A stretch of 6,487 nucleotides of DNA from contig JAKORR010000727.1 of NCBI GenBank assembly GCA_029777735.1, positions 1 to 6,487 on the forward strand. Reading direction: 5' to 3'. The DNA comes from Armatimonadota bacterium (GTDB lineage: Bacteria > Armatimonadota > Zipacnadia > Zipacnadales > FEN-943). Of the stretch, positions 1-5,820 are shown piece by piece. A program made the position numbers and the translations under genes. The number at the start of each line of letters is the position of its first letter. Within the stretch, counting starts at the first letter, position 1. The notes beneath the pieces were generated by a model. It made no database searches. It was not told the DNA's origin and saw only the letters and a program-made list of their open reading frames with translations.

Positions 1-773
1 AGCATGACAGTCTCGTTCACCAGCGATGCAGCCAGCCGCAGGTTCTGGGTGCGATTGCGGTCACTGGAGTTGAAGGACGTACTGTATCTGGCGAGTACGG
101 TGTCGAAACCCTTTAGCTGGGCGGCGCGGATCGCCGGTGCGGTGGTCCGGACGACAAGTTTGGCCTCACTGGCTTCCGGCTCGGCAAGGACCTTCCGCAA
201 GGTCGCCACACTGTCCTGTACGTCTACCACCACACCTGGCGTTTCGGGTATGACCTCCACCTTCTCGCCACGCACACGGACTCGCGCGTCCCGCGGCGGG
301 CGGTTGGCCTTTTTAGCGATCTGTTCGACCGCGGCCTTAAGGCGCTGTGCGTCAATGACCGTAGCAACACGAATCTGTACGGGGTCACCGTTACCTCGCA
401 GGCCATGCCAGAGGAGCTGCCACAGGGTGCCGGTGCGGCCAACCTTCACTGCCTCTGCTACTGCCCCATCGATGTCGAGCCTGACGCCGAGGTCGTCGCG
501 AGTCACCGATGAGGCGCCGCCGTGGTATTTGAGCAGGATGAGGGGAGGCAGACCTGCAACCCACTCACGACGAATACGGTCGACGGCCTCCGAGGGACGA
601 AGCCCGGAGACGTTTACACCTTGGACAAACACGTTCTCCGCAATAACATCACTGCTAATGAACTGGTGAGTCTTCCAGGCGGCCACGCAGAGGACAAGAA
701 CCACCACGATCACCAGCGCCAGGAGGCAATACACTGCGATGGTGCCTATTCGCCGTTTCTGCGTTGTTGCCAT
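1..773 (-). CDS. VanW-family membrane-anchored cell-wall protein, C-terminus cut by window edge
   Basis: The minus-strand frame is open from ATG 773 to the window edge, giving 257 residues without a stop. The N-terminus ([10 protein letters not shown]) is basic and is followed by one hydrophobic helix at about residues 11-33, so the protein is a signal anchor with an extracytoplasmic body. Residues about 45-200 match the pattern of the PG_binding_4 domain that precedes VanW, including [15 protein letters not shown] and later [10 protein letters not shown]. At about 230 the VanW domain begins with [20 protein letters not shown], compared with the family pattern Y-S-T-x-F-N-x-S-x-x-N-R-x-x-N. 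The rest of VanW lies outside. The family is associated with peptidoglycan and, in some organisms, vancomycin resistance clusters, but most members have unknown function, and nothing here points to resistance. The start overlaps the cysE 3' end by 28 bases. The only SD-like AGAGG is about 13 bases upstream, so translational coupling to cysE is likely (inference). Confidence 0.88.
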   Translation of the reverse strand, partial: MATTQKRRIGTIAVYCLLALVIVVVLVLCVAAWKTHQFISSDVIAENVFVQGVNVSGLRPSEAVDRIRREWVAGLPPLILLKYHGGASSVTRDDLGVRLDIDGAVAEAVKVGRTGTLWQLLWHGLRGNGDPVQIRVATVIDAQRLKAAVEQIAKKANRPPRDARVRVRGEKVEVIPETPGVVVDVQDSVATLRKVLAEPEASEAKLVVRTTAPAIRAAQLKGFDTVLARYSTSFNSSDRNRTQNLRLAASLVNETVM

Positions 774-1576
774 CTTTGAACTGCAACCTCTGCAGCCAGT
801 CGTTCAGCACGGGTGTCCAGCTCAGCCAGTCTAGCGTCAAGATGAGGCGGAGGACAGGTTGGTTCCGGGGAGCCGCTGGCAGCCTCAGGCGCAAGTTCCG
901 GCGGGTAGGAACGTGCCAGTTCGTCTCGTGCCTCGGCCAAGGCCCGCCGGGTGTCTGCCAACTCGCTCTCGAGTTTCTGAACCCTTAGCACCAAGCACTC
1001 CAGCGCTGGGTCAGTTACGCGGGGCAAGCGGTCGTGGCGAAAGTCGTAGACACGCTTGCCTTCGCGCTTGACTACATAGGCCTTGGGACCAACCACGGTG
1101 CAGTTGGGAGGAACCGACTCGAGGACGACGGCGCCAGCGCCAATGACGGAACCGCGCCCGATTGTGAAGCTCCCAAGGATCTGGGCGTGGGCACCGATGA
1201 GGACGTCATCCTCAATGGTTGGGTGGCGCTTGCCACGCTCCTTGCCGGTGCCGCCAAGGGTGACGCCCTGGAAAAGTGTCACGTTGTCCCCCACCTCAGC
1301 CGTTTCCCCAATGACGGTGCCTGTGCCATGGTCGATGAAGAAACCCTTGCCGATTTTGGCGCCAGGGTGAATTTCGATGCCGGTCCATATTTTGGACAAC
1401 TGGGATCCCAAGCGCGCGAGCAGTTTAAACCCATGCAACCACAGCCAGTGGTTGATGCGGTGCGCGATTATGGCGTGCAGACCCGAGTAGCAAAGTACTA
1501 TCTCGAGATAGGTGCGGGCCGCCGGATCACGTTCCTTAGCGGCCTTGATATCGTCGATGATCGCTTTGAGCATCAT
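746..1576 (-). CDS. cysE: Serine O-acetyltransferase (short EpsC/CysE type) with C-terminal extension
   Basis: The enzyme transfers acetyl from acetyl-CoA to L-serine, giving O-acetylserine, the first step of cysteine synthesis in the cytoplasm. The 276-residue protein has a short helical N-terminal part (1-60, [16 protein letters not shown]), then a left-handed beta-helix of hexapeptide repeats (about 65-160: [41 protein letters not shown]). Both expected catalytic histidines are visible: His83 in IDHGTG and His118 in GKRHPT. The start ATG 1576 is followed at once by a second ATG (1573). A GGAG at 1583-1586 lies 6 bases from the first and 9 from the second, so either could be used. After the catalytic domain a tail of about 80-90 residues follows, with a heptad-like stretch (about 185-222), a Pro/Ser-rich linker and a second charged helix (about 235-270). 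Such a tail is longer than I expect for this class. The gene ends inside the start of the VanW-family gene. No T-box consensus was recognised upstream. Confidence 0.95.
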   Translation of the reverse strand: MMLKAIIDDIKAAKERDPAARTYLEIVLCYSGLHAIIAHRINHWLWLHGFKLLARLGSQLSKIWTGIEIHPGAKIGKGFFIDHGTGTVIGETAEVGDNVTLFQGVTLGGTGKERGKRHPTIEDDVLIGAHAQILGSFTIGRGSVIGAGAVVLESVPPNCTVVGPKAYVVKREGKRVYDFRHDRLPRVTDPALECLVLRVQKLESELADTRRALAEARDELARSYPPELAPEAASGSPEPTCPPPHLDARLAELDTRAERLAAEVAVQRWQQRRNGE

Positions 1577-1582
1577 TGCTCA

Positions 1583-1586
1583 CTCC
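1583..1586 (-). promoter_or_regulatory. Ribosome binding site of cysE
   Basis: On the minus strand GGAG stands 6 bases before ATG 1576 and 9 bases before the adjacent ATG 1573. It supports this start region but does not decide between the two methionines. Confidence 0.7.
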
Positions 1587-1651
1587 GAAGAGCCTCGGGG
1601 CCTTGTCCATCGAGAACGCATGAGATACAACTCCTGCCCTGAGATCCTGTT

Positions 1652-1666
1652 GGTAACCAGGTTACC
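1652..1666. repeat. Perfect 7+1+7 dyad upstream of cysE
   Basis: GGTAACC (1652-1658), one A, GGTTACC (1660-1666): a perfect inverted repeat about 75 bases before the cysE start. The single-base centre makes it look more like a protein-binding operator than a hairpin. As RNA it could only fold with about five paired bases and a five-base loop. A regulator binding here to control cysE/vanW is inference; no regulator gene is visible. Confidence 0.5.
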
Positions 1667-1737
1667 CATATCTGTCCCTTAACACAACAACTAAAATACT
1701 CAGACACAGTAAACACCCTATGTGTGCTCCAGCTGCT

Positions 1738-1783
1738 TAGAGGGCAGTTCGTGCCAAACGTTGCGGGCACAGCAAACCCTCTA
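1738..1783. repeat. Two-tier inverted repeat between the broken gene and cysE
   Basis: The outer arms TAGAGGG (1738-1744) and CCCTCTA (1777-1783) are perfectly complementary. Inside them GTGCC (1751-1755) pairs with GGCAC (1766-1770) around a 10-base loop. The two stems are separated by a symmetric 6x6 unpaired region. On the minus strand the structure starts exactly at the TAG stop of the broken gene (1783-1781) and is followed by CTAAGCAGC rather than a T-run, so it is not a standard intrinsic terminator. It could be a weak terminator, an RNA-processing element or part of the cysE leader. Confidence 0.4.
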
Positions 1784-1907
1784 TTCCGACGGAAGGAATA
1801 TCTCCGTGCCGCAGTAGGAACAATGGATGACACCCTTGCCTGCGAGCTCGAGCTGGCCGCTGCAGTTGGGGCACTGATTCTTCTCCACCATGGCCTGAGC
1901 ATCCACC

Positions 1908-1929
1908 GAGTAGAGCTTGAGTAGAGCTT
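1908..1929. repeat. Exact 11-bp tandem duplication that breaks the zinc-ribbon gene
   Basis: GAGTAGAGCTT occurs at 1908-1918 and again immediately at 1919-1929. On the minus strand the copies encode KLYS in the frame coming from upstream. Removing one copy rejoins DYINWKDQKLYS to VDAQAMVEKNQCPNC in a single frame, so the duplication looks like a recent replication-slippage event. Confidence 0.85.
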
Positions 1930-1982
1930 TTGGTCCTTCCAGTTAATGTAGTCGCTGAGCAGATTCTTACCACTATCCTATA

Positions 1983-1994
1983 CACATACACATA
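1983..1994. repeat. CACATA tandem hexamer at a second frame break
   Basis: CACATA is repeated twice (1983-1988, 1989-1994), preceded by the related CCTATA, and lies between the inverted arms CCACTAT (1970-1976) and ATAGTGG (1992-1998). On the minus strand it falls where the broken gene loses frame between LDALQATM and GKNLLSDYINW, with TAG and TAA appearing in the upstream frame. A small slippage expansion is the simplest reading. Confidence 0.55.
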
Positions 1995-2452
1995 GTGGCC
2001 TGCAAGGCATCTAGGTTACAGCGCAGCTCCACTGCCAACTGGGACAGGGAGAGTTGTCCACGAGCCTCAAGTCACTCCAGAATCGCACGTTCGAAGGTCA
2101 GATCGGCCTTTCGCGAGCGATCCGCAGTCCTCTCCACAGCAGTATCGCACCGCCCACGAGAAGAACCAGCGCCGGCGTGAAGGCCAAGAGACCCACGCCC
2201 AGCGCAGTAGCCGCACCGTCAATCTTTCCCTCGGCCTGTCCGACAAAGCCGCCGACGGCCACCAGCCATAGGCCCAACACGACAAGACCGATGGCACCAC
2301 ATCAGCGGCTTGTCGCTCAAAGCATTTCCCCCTCTCGCGAGCAGAAAACATCGCACGTCACGGTCCCCTCCGGGTCTCCGCACACGTGCGCATAGTTCAA
2401 ACAGGCTCTACTGCCCTGGACTTTGGCAACGAGAGCAGAGCACTATTTGTGG

Positions 2453-2466
2453 CAAGGCCTGCCTTG
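2453..2466. repeat. Perfect 6+2+6 dyad upstream of obg
   Basis: CAAGGC and GCCTTG are exact inverted copies around CT. The dyad abuts the only promoter-like -35 hexamer I could find for obg, so an operator role is possible. With GC-rich DNA and arms of six bases, chance is also possible. Confidence 0.35.
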
Positions 2467-2492
2467 TCTTGCGTCGGTCTGTGAAGCATTAT
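2464..2492 (+). promoter_or_regulatory. Weak sigma70-like promoter candidate for obg
   Basis: TTGTCT (2464-2469) and CATTAT (2487-2492) are separated by 17 bases. Each matches the consensus at four of six positions. It would give a leader of roughly 85 bases before the obg start. TATAAC at 2566-2571 looks better as a hexamer but lies directly against the ribosome binding site, so it cannot serve as the -10 of this start. Confidence 0.25.
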
Positions 2493-2571
2493 ACCACGTA
2501 GCGAACCTCCCTACCGCGTGTCGAAACCTTTCTAAGGACGCGCGGGAGAGGTTTGTCGTTCAGAGTATAAC

Positions 2572-2576
2572 AGGAG
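2572..2576 (+). promoter_or_regulatory. Ribosome binding site that fixes the obg TTG start
   Basis: AGGAG ends 9 bases before TTG 2586. The family usually begins M-F-V-D; here GTG 2604 (the Val of TFVDEA) is the only in-frame alternative near that point, and it lies about 27 bases from this site. The TTG start, giving five extra residues before FVDEA, is therefore preferred. Confidence 0.75.
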
Positions 2577-2585
2577 AGAGCCGCG

Positions 2586-3869
2586 TTGGGGCGCACAACT
2601 TTTGTGGACGAAGCTGAACTTGAGATCATCGCCGGCAAGGGCGGTGACGGGTGCGTGTCCTTTCGCAGGGAGAAGTATGTGCCCAAGGGTGGACCAGACG
2701 GAGGCCGAGGGGGTGACGGCGGCAGTGTGTACTTCGTGGCTGATCCCCACCTGCACACGCTGCTTGACTTTCAGTACCGACACCGGTTCCAGGCGGGCGC
2801 GGGCGTGAAAGGCGGAACGGCTGACCGCACAGGCGCGCGAGGCGAGGACTGCAGCATACCTGTACCCCTCGGCACCCAAGTCTACGACGCGGATACGGGG
2901 GAGTTACTAGCGGATCTGGTGGCCCCTGGGCAGCGTCTGTTGGCAGCACGCGGCGGCACGGGAGGCAAAGGAAACATCTCCTTTGCCACAGCAACGAGAC
3001 AGGCTCCCAGGTACGCCGAGCTGGGGCTACCGGGTGAGAGGCGACGCGTGCGTCTTGTGCTGAAGCTGCTGGCTGACGTGGGGCTGATCGGCTTGCCCAA
3101 CGCCGGCAAGTCGACGCTGATAAGCCGCGTGAGCGCCGCTCGGCCGAAGATCGCCGCCTATCCGTTCACGACTCTGGAGCCGAATCTGGGGAGCGTGAAG
3201 GCAGGCGAGCGCAGTTTCGTACTGGCGGATCTGCCGGGGCTAATCGAAGGCGCACATGAGGGGGTGGGGCTAGGCCACCAGTTCCTCCGCCACATCGAGC
3301 GTACGCGCGTGTTGATTCACCTGCTGGATGCCGGAGCGCCCGGGCGCGATCTGCTGGAAGACTTAGATGTAGTCAACCGCGAGCTGAAGTTCTACCGGGA
3401 CGACCTGATAGAGCTGCCGCAGCTCGTGGCGGTGAACAAGATTGACCTCACGGGGGCACGAGAGAAGGCCGAAGAGGCGGCGGAGGCTCTGCGCGGGCGT
3501 GGCCTGGAGGTTCATCTGGTCTCGGCGGCCACGGGAGAGGGGCTGGAGGGATTGATGCGCCGGTGTCTGCAATTGCTCGATCAGTTTCTGTTGCCGATTA
3601 CGGCTGAGGATGTGCCAATGCTTCTGGAGGTCCCCCCACCGCCGGAGGTACCCCTGTCCGTCGAAAAGATCGCCGAGGACGAGTTTGTGGTGCGAGGCAC
3701 ACGCGTGGAGCGGGAGGTAGCCAAGACAAACCTGGGCTCTCGCGAGGCGCTGCTGTGGCTGCACGAAAGGCTCACACAACTCCGCGTGATTGCTGCTCTA
3801 GAGGCCGCGGGCGCGCGAGAGGGCGACACAGTTCACATCGGCGACACGGAGCTAGAGTACGTCCCTTGA
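2586..3869 (+). CDS. obg: Obg/CgtA GTPase, ribosome assembly factor
   Basis: This essential P-loop GTPase binds the large ribosomal subunit and acts in its maturation and in stress and growth control. The 427-residue protein has the three Obg parts in order. The glycine-rich Obg fold (about 6-160) includes KGGDGCVSFRREKYVPKGGPDGG and ARGGTGGKGNISFAT. The G domain (about 161-335) has G1 GLPNAGKST at 169-177, switch I YPFTTLEPN at 192-200, G3 DLPGLIEGAHEG from 215, G4 NKID at 284-287 and G5 SAATGEGL at 313-320. The C-terminal OCT domain (about 348-427) includes FVVRGTRVEREVAKTNLGSREA and ends in GDTELEYVP. All GTP-binding motifs are intact and length is normal. It stands alone on the plus strand: rplU and rpmA, which often precede obg, are not upstream here; a decayed gene on the other strand is. 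Translation starts at TTG, which may limit expression. Confidence 0.97.
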   Translation: MGRTTFVDEAELEIIAGKGGDGCVSFRREKYVPKGGPDGGRGGDGGSVYFVADPHLHTLLDFQYRHRFQAGAGVKGGTADRTGARGEDCSIPVPLGTQVYDADTGELLADLVAPGQRLLAARGGTGGKGNISFATATRQAPRYAELGLPGERRRVRLVLKLLADVGLIGLPNAGKSTLISRVSAARPKIAAYPFTTLEPNLGSVKAGERSFVLADLPGLIEGAHEGVGLGHQFLRHIERTRVLIHLLDAGAPGRDLLEDLDVVNRELKFYRDDLIELPQLVAVNKIDLTGAREKAEEAAEALRGRGLEVHLVSAATGEGLEGLMRRCLQLLDQFLLPITAEDVPMLLEVPPPPEVPLSVEKIAEDEFVVRGTRVEREVAKTNLGSREALLWLHERLTQLRVIAALEAAGAREGDTVHIGDTELEYVP

Positions 3870-3974
3870 CGCGGCTGCAACCGGCGAGCGCGTAATAGGG
3901 TGGTGAGCAAGCGATACCAGCACATAAGTACAGTCATCGTCCACTCCGTGAGGACCGCCACGATGCGGGGCAGT
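3870..3974. other. Convergent spacer between obg and the VWA gene
   Basis: These 105 bases lie between two converging stop codons and should contain transcription ends for both genes. The only pairing seen is CATCGT (3935-3940) with ACGATG (3960-3965) around 19 bases, or the competing GTCC/GGAC inside it. Neither has a T-run, so no intrinsic terminator is called. Confidence 0.5.
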
Positions 3975-5807
3975 TCAGTCTTCAGGTGGGGCTGAGAGAG
4001 AGGCGCCCAGGAGCCACTCGACGCCCATAGCGGCCAGGAGCAGCAGCACGGCGAGGGGCGTGAGGTCGCTAGTGCGGACCGGCGGAAGACTTTCTTGTAG
4101 GGACTCTGCGGCGACCACCTCGGTACGCAGCCCCCATAGTCGACGCACCTGCTCACCTGACAGCCTCTCGGCGCCCATCTCCGCAGGCGGCGGGTTAGCC
4201 GCGGCAGTCCCGCCCTGAGCGACGGCGACCAACTCCGGCTCGGTCGGGACAGACCCTCCCAGCGTTAGTTTCCAGGCGTTAGCTCCGACAGGCAACTGCT
4301 CGGGGTGTGGCGTGGCTGGGCCAACCAGTCGCGGCAGCAGAGCATGCAGAAGCGCTGGGAAGGCGCCACCGGTCACGAGGTCAGTGGAGGCGGGCTCGGG
4401 CGCGAAGCCGAAGCAGAGCGCCAAGCCACGAAGGCTCTCGGCCAACACCATGGCTGGTCTGCCGTCGCTGAACCGGGCGAGGGTCTTCCAGGCACCGGTG
4501 GCTCTAAGCGGTACGGGCTGGAGTACCCGCGTATCTTCGAGCGCCGCGCCCAGATCGGCCAGCAGGGGCAGCGCCAAGGGCGGTGCGTCGACCACTCTGG
4601 TCAGGCGCTCGGCGGTCTCCTGCGTCAGACGACGGGGCGAGTCGGCGTGTAGCTCCGCCAGTGTCCGGCCCAGCAGGGGCGCGAACCAGGACCCCAGGTC
4701 GCCTTCCCCTGCCGCGAACAGTACGACGCAAGTTCCCGGCGCGGTCTCTCCAGGCACTGACATACCATCGGCGGGAACAGCCACAACAAGCTGCGCATCC
4801 CGCGGGTTTGTGACCAGACTAAAGGGACGCTCCAAGCCCAGGGGGTCCAGAGCGGCTGCCAGGTAGCTGCGGGCCGGCTCGCGCGCCAGCAGCAGCACAG
4901 GCACGGAGGTGCGTACGTGAGCGGCAAGACGCCAACTCGTGTCCCTGCCCGTACTGACCTTCACCTCGCGTTCGCCCGGCGGCAGCTTGCCCAGGCTCAC
5001 AGACACCATGCGCTGGCCGTCGGCGAGCTCAGTGCTGCCCACTAGACCCAGACCGGCTTCTGCCCGCACGACGCTTTTGCCTCGGCCAGCGACGTATAAG
5101 TCCAGACGGGCTGGGGCACCCGCAGGTGGGTCAGGTGGGACCAGACTCGCAGTGTACACCGAGCGCCCCAGCTGGTCCGTGCCTCTACAGTCGACGATAG
5201 TGACGTCCGCGGGCAGCTGCGAAGGCGGCCACCGGCGCGGGAGCAGGGACGAGGCGTCGAGGTCGGTCAGTACCACAAGATGGGCCTGAGCGTCGTCGGC
5301 CGAGAGGTCCGCGGCCGCCTGTCGCGCCCGCTCGGCAAGCGCGCCCTGACCCCAGCCAGGCCCGCTGGCGGCAAGGAGATTCGCTGGAGCCAGATCTACG
5401 CTTGTGAGAGTCGGCTCGGTGAGTAGGGCCGCGCGGGCGGCGTGATCGTCGGCGCGTAGCCTTTCGGCGATCTGCACAACGACCTGCCAGGCCGCGGGAT
5501 CGCGGTTGAGGCTGGCTGACGTGTCAACGATGAGCACCTGCGACGGTCGGTGGGCCAACAGGGGCAGTGCCAGCCTCAGGCGCGGCGCCGTACAGCTCGC
5601 GGCCAGGAGCAATATGGTGAGGACACGGAGGGCTAGTAGCAGCAGGTGACTGAAACGCAGGGACCTGCGCCGGGCTTCCATCTGGCGCAGTAGATAGGCC
5701 CCAGGGAAGACGAGCGAGCGTGGCCGCGCCCGCGCCAGGAGATGCAGAAGCACGGGTATCGCAGCGCCCAGGGAAAGCCACAAGGCCGTAGGGTGAAGCA
5801 AGTACAT
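3975..5807 (-). CDS. BatA-like membrane protein with von Willebrand factor A domain
   Basis: The 610-residue protein opens with MYLLHPTALWLSLGAAIPVLLHLLARARPRSLVFP-type sequence (written in part), the pattern of the N-terminal BatA domain: a first membrane helix at about 6-24, a basic cytoplasmic loop, and a second helix at about 53-71. A VWA-like domain follows from about 88. VLIVDTSASLN carries the DxSxS metal-site motif at Asp95, Ser97 and Ser99, and LVVLTDLDASS (about 178-187) fits the later MIDAS strand. A long variable region follows, and a last helix (about 585-602, LTPLAVLLLLAAMGVEWLLG) anchors the C-terminus. Bat proteins are named for aerotolerance in Bacteroides and usually sit with MoxR ATPase and DUF58 genes, which are not seen here. 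The gene lies 13 bases after the mutase stop. GAGGA at 5818-5822 overlaps that stop and sits 10 bases before ATG 5807, so the two are probably one transcript. The substrate or partner is unknown. Confidence 0.85.
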   Translation of the reverse strand: MYLLHPTALWLSLGAAIPVLLHLLARARPRSLVFPGAYLLRQMEARRRSLRFSHLLLLALRVLTILLLAASCTAPRLRLALPLLAHRPSQVLIVDTSASLNRDPAAWQVVVQIAERLRADDHAARAALLTEPTLTSVDLAPANLLAASGPGWGQGALAERARQAAADLSADDAQAHLVVLTDLDASSLLPRRWPPSQLPADVTIVDCRGTDQLGRSVYTASLVPPDPPAGAPARLDLYVAGRGKSVVRAEAGLGLVGSTELADGQRMVSVSLGKLPPGEREVKVSTGRDTSWRLAAHVRTSVPVLLLAREPARSYLAAALDPLGLERPFSLVTNPRDAQLVVAVPADGMSVPGETAPGTCVVLFAAGEGDLGSWFAPLLGRTLAELHADSPRRLTQETAERLTRVVDAPPLALPLLADLGAALEDTRVLQPVPLRATGAWKTLARFSDGRPAMVLAESLRGLALCFGFAPEPASTDLVTGGAFPALLHALLPRLVGPATPHPEQLPVGANAWKLTLGGSVPTEPELVAVAQGGTAAANPPPAEMGAERLSGEQVRRLWGLRTEVVAAESLQESLPPVRTSDLTPLAVLLLLAAMGVEWLLGASLSAPPED

Positions 5808-5820
5808 GCCGTATAGGTCC

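Larger units (their letters stand above)
1781..2320 (-). pseudogene. Decayed gene: two membrane helices, winged-helix-like segment, zinc ribbon
   Basis: One protein can be pieced together across three minus-strand frames. A TTG at 2320, 7 bases after an AGGGGG run, begins LSDKPLMWC. A +1 C at 2293-2294 shifts into IGLVVLGLWLVAVGGFVG and LALVLLVGGAILL-type hydrophobic helices (to about 2110). A missing A in the AAA run (2109-2111) shifts into ADLTFERAILE, a TGA (2074-2072), then LEARGQLSLSQLAVELRC, which looks like a helix-turn-helix. Frame is lost again at 1970-1998 and returns as KNLLSDYINWKDQKLYS. An 11-bp duplication (1908-1929) breaks it before NQCPNCSGQLELAGKGVIHC and CSYCGTEIFL, a ribbon with two CxxC pairs ending at TAG 1781. 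I recall intact homologues with this order of parts in environmental bacteria, function unknown; this is memory, not a search. The alternative is two or three separate tiny genes, but the segments join too well for that. The exact lesion sites are reconstructions. Confidence 0.75.
2321..2585. other. Divergent spacer between the broken gene and obg
   Basis: There is no credible gene in these 265 bases; the short open frames have no domain-like composition. The spacer should hold the promoter of obg and, formerly, that of the minus-strand gene. Two short dyads are visible: CGCAC-AC-GTGCG (2379-2390) and CAAGGC-CT-GCCTTG (2453-2466). No RNA gene is recognised. Confidence 0.6.

Noticed and set aside
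4..669. A 221-codon open frame on the plus strand opposite the VanW-family gene
   Set aside because: Its product is rich in Ser, Arg and Thr without any domain pattern, while the minus strand reads cleanly as membrane anchor, PG_binding_4-like region and VanW start.
1034..1642. A 202-codon open frame on the plus strand opposite cysE
   Set aside because: It is the antisense of the hexapeptide-repeat gene, whose motifs and ribosome binding site are clear on the minus strand.
1577..1780. A T-box or other cysteine-sensing riboswitch before cysE
   Set aside because: The T-box consensus (AGGGTGGNACC-like) and a clear antiterminator/terminator pair with T-run were not found; only simple dyads are present.
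1781..1891. A stand-alone 36-residue zinc-ribbon protein from ATG 1891
   Set aside because: There is no good ribosome binding site, and coding-like sequence continues upstream in another frame across the 11-bp duplication, so it is the tail of the broken gene.
2072..2074. TGA read as tryptophan (alternative genetic code)
   Set aside because: obg, the VWA gene and the mutase all end at TGA in sensible places and use TGG for Trp, so TGA is a normal stop here.
2098..2280. A stand-alone 60-residue two-helix membrane protein starting at GTG 2280
   Set aside because: The start has no ribosome binding site and falls inside the first hydrophobic helix. The segment joins upstream to LSDKPLMWC and downstream to ADLTFERAILE if single-base indels are allowed, so it is better read as part of the broken gene.
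3935..3965. Bidirectional terminator between obg and the VWA gene
   Set aside because: The arms are only six bases with a 19-base interior and there is no T-run on either strand.
4312..4866. A 184-codon plus-strand open frame opposite the VWA gene
   Set aside because: Its Ser/Arg/Ala-rich product shows no domain pattern, and it lies within a well-supported 610-residue minus-strand gene of high GC content, where antisense frames are often open.
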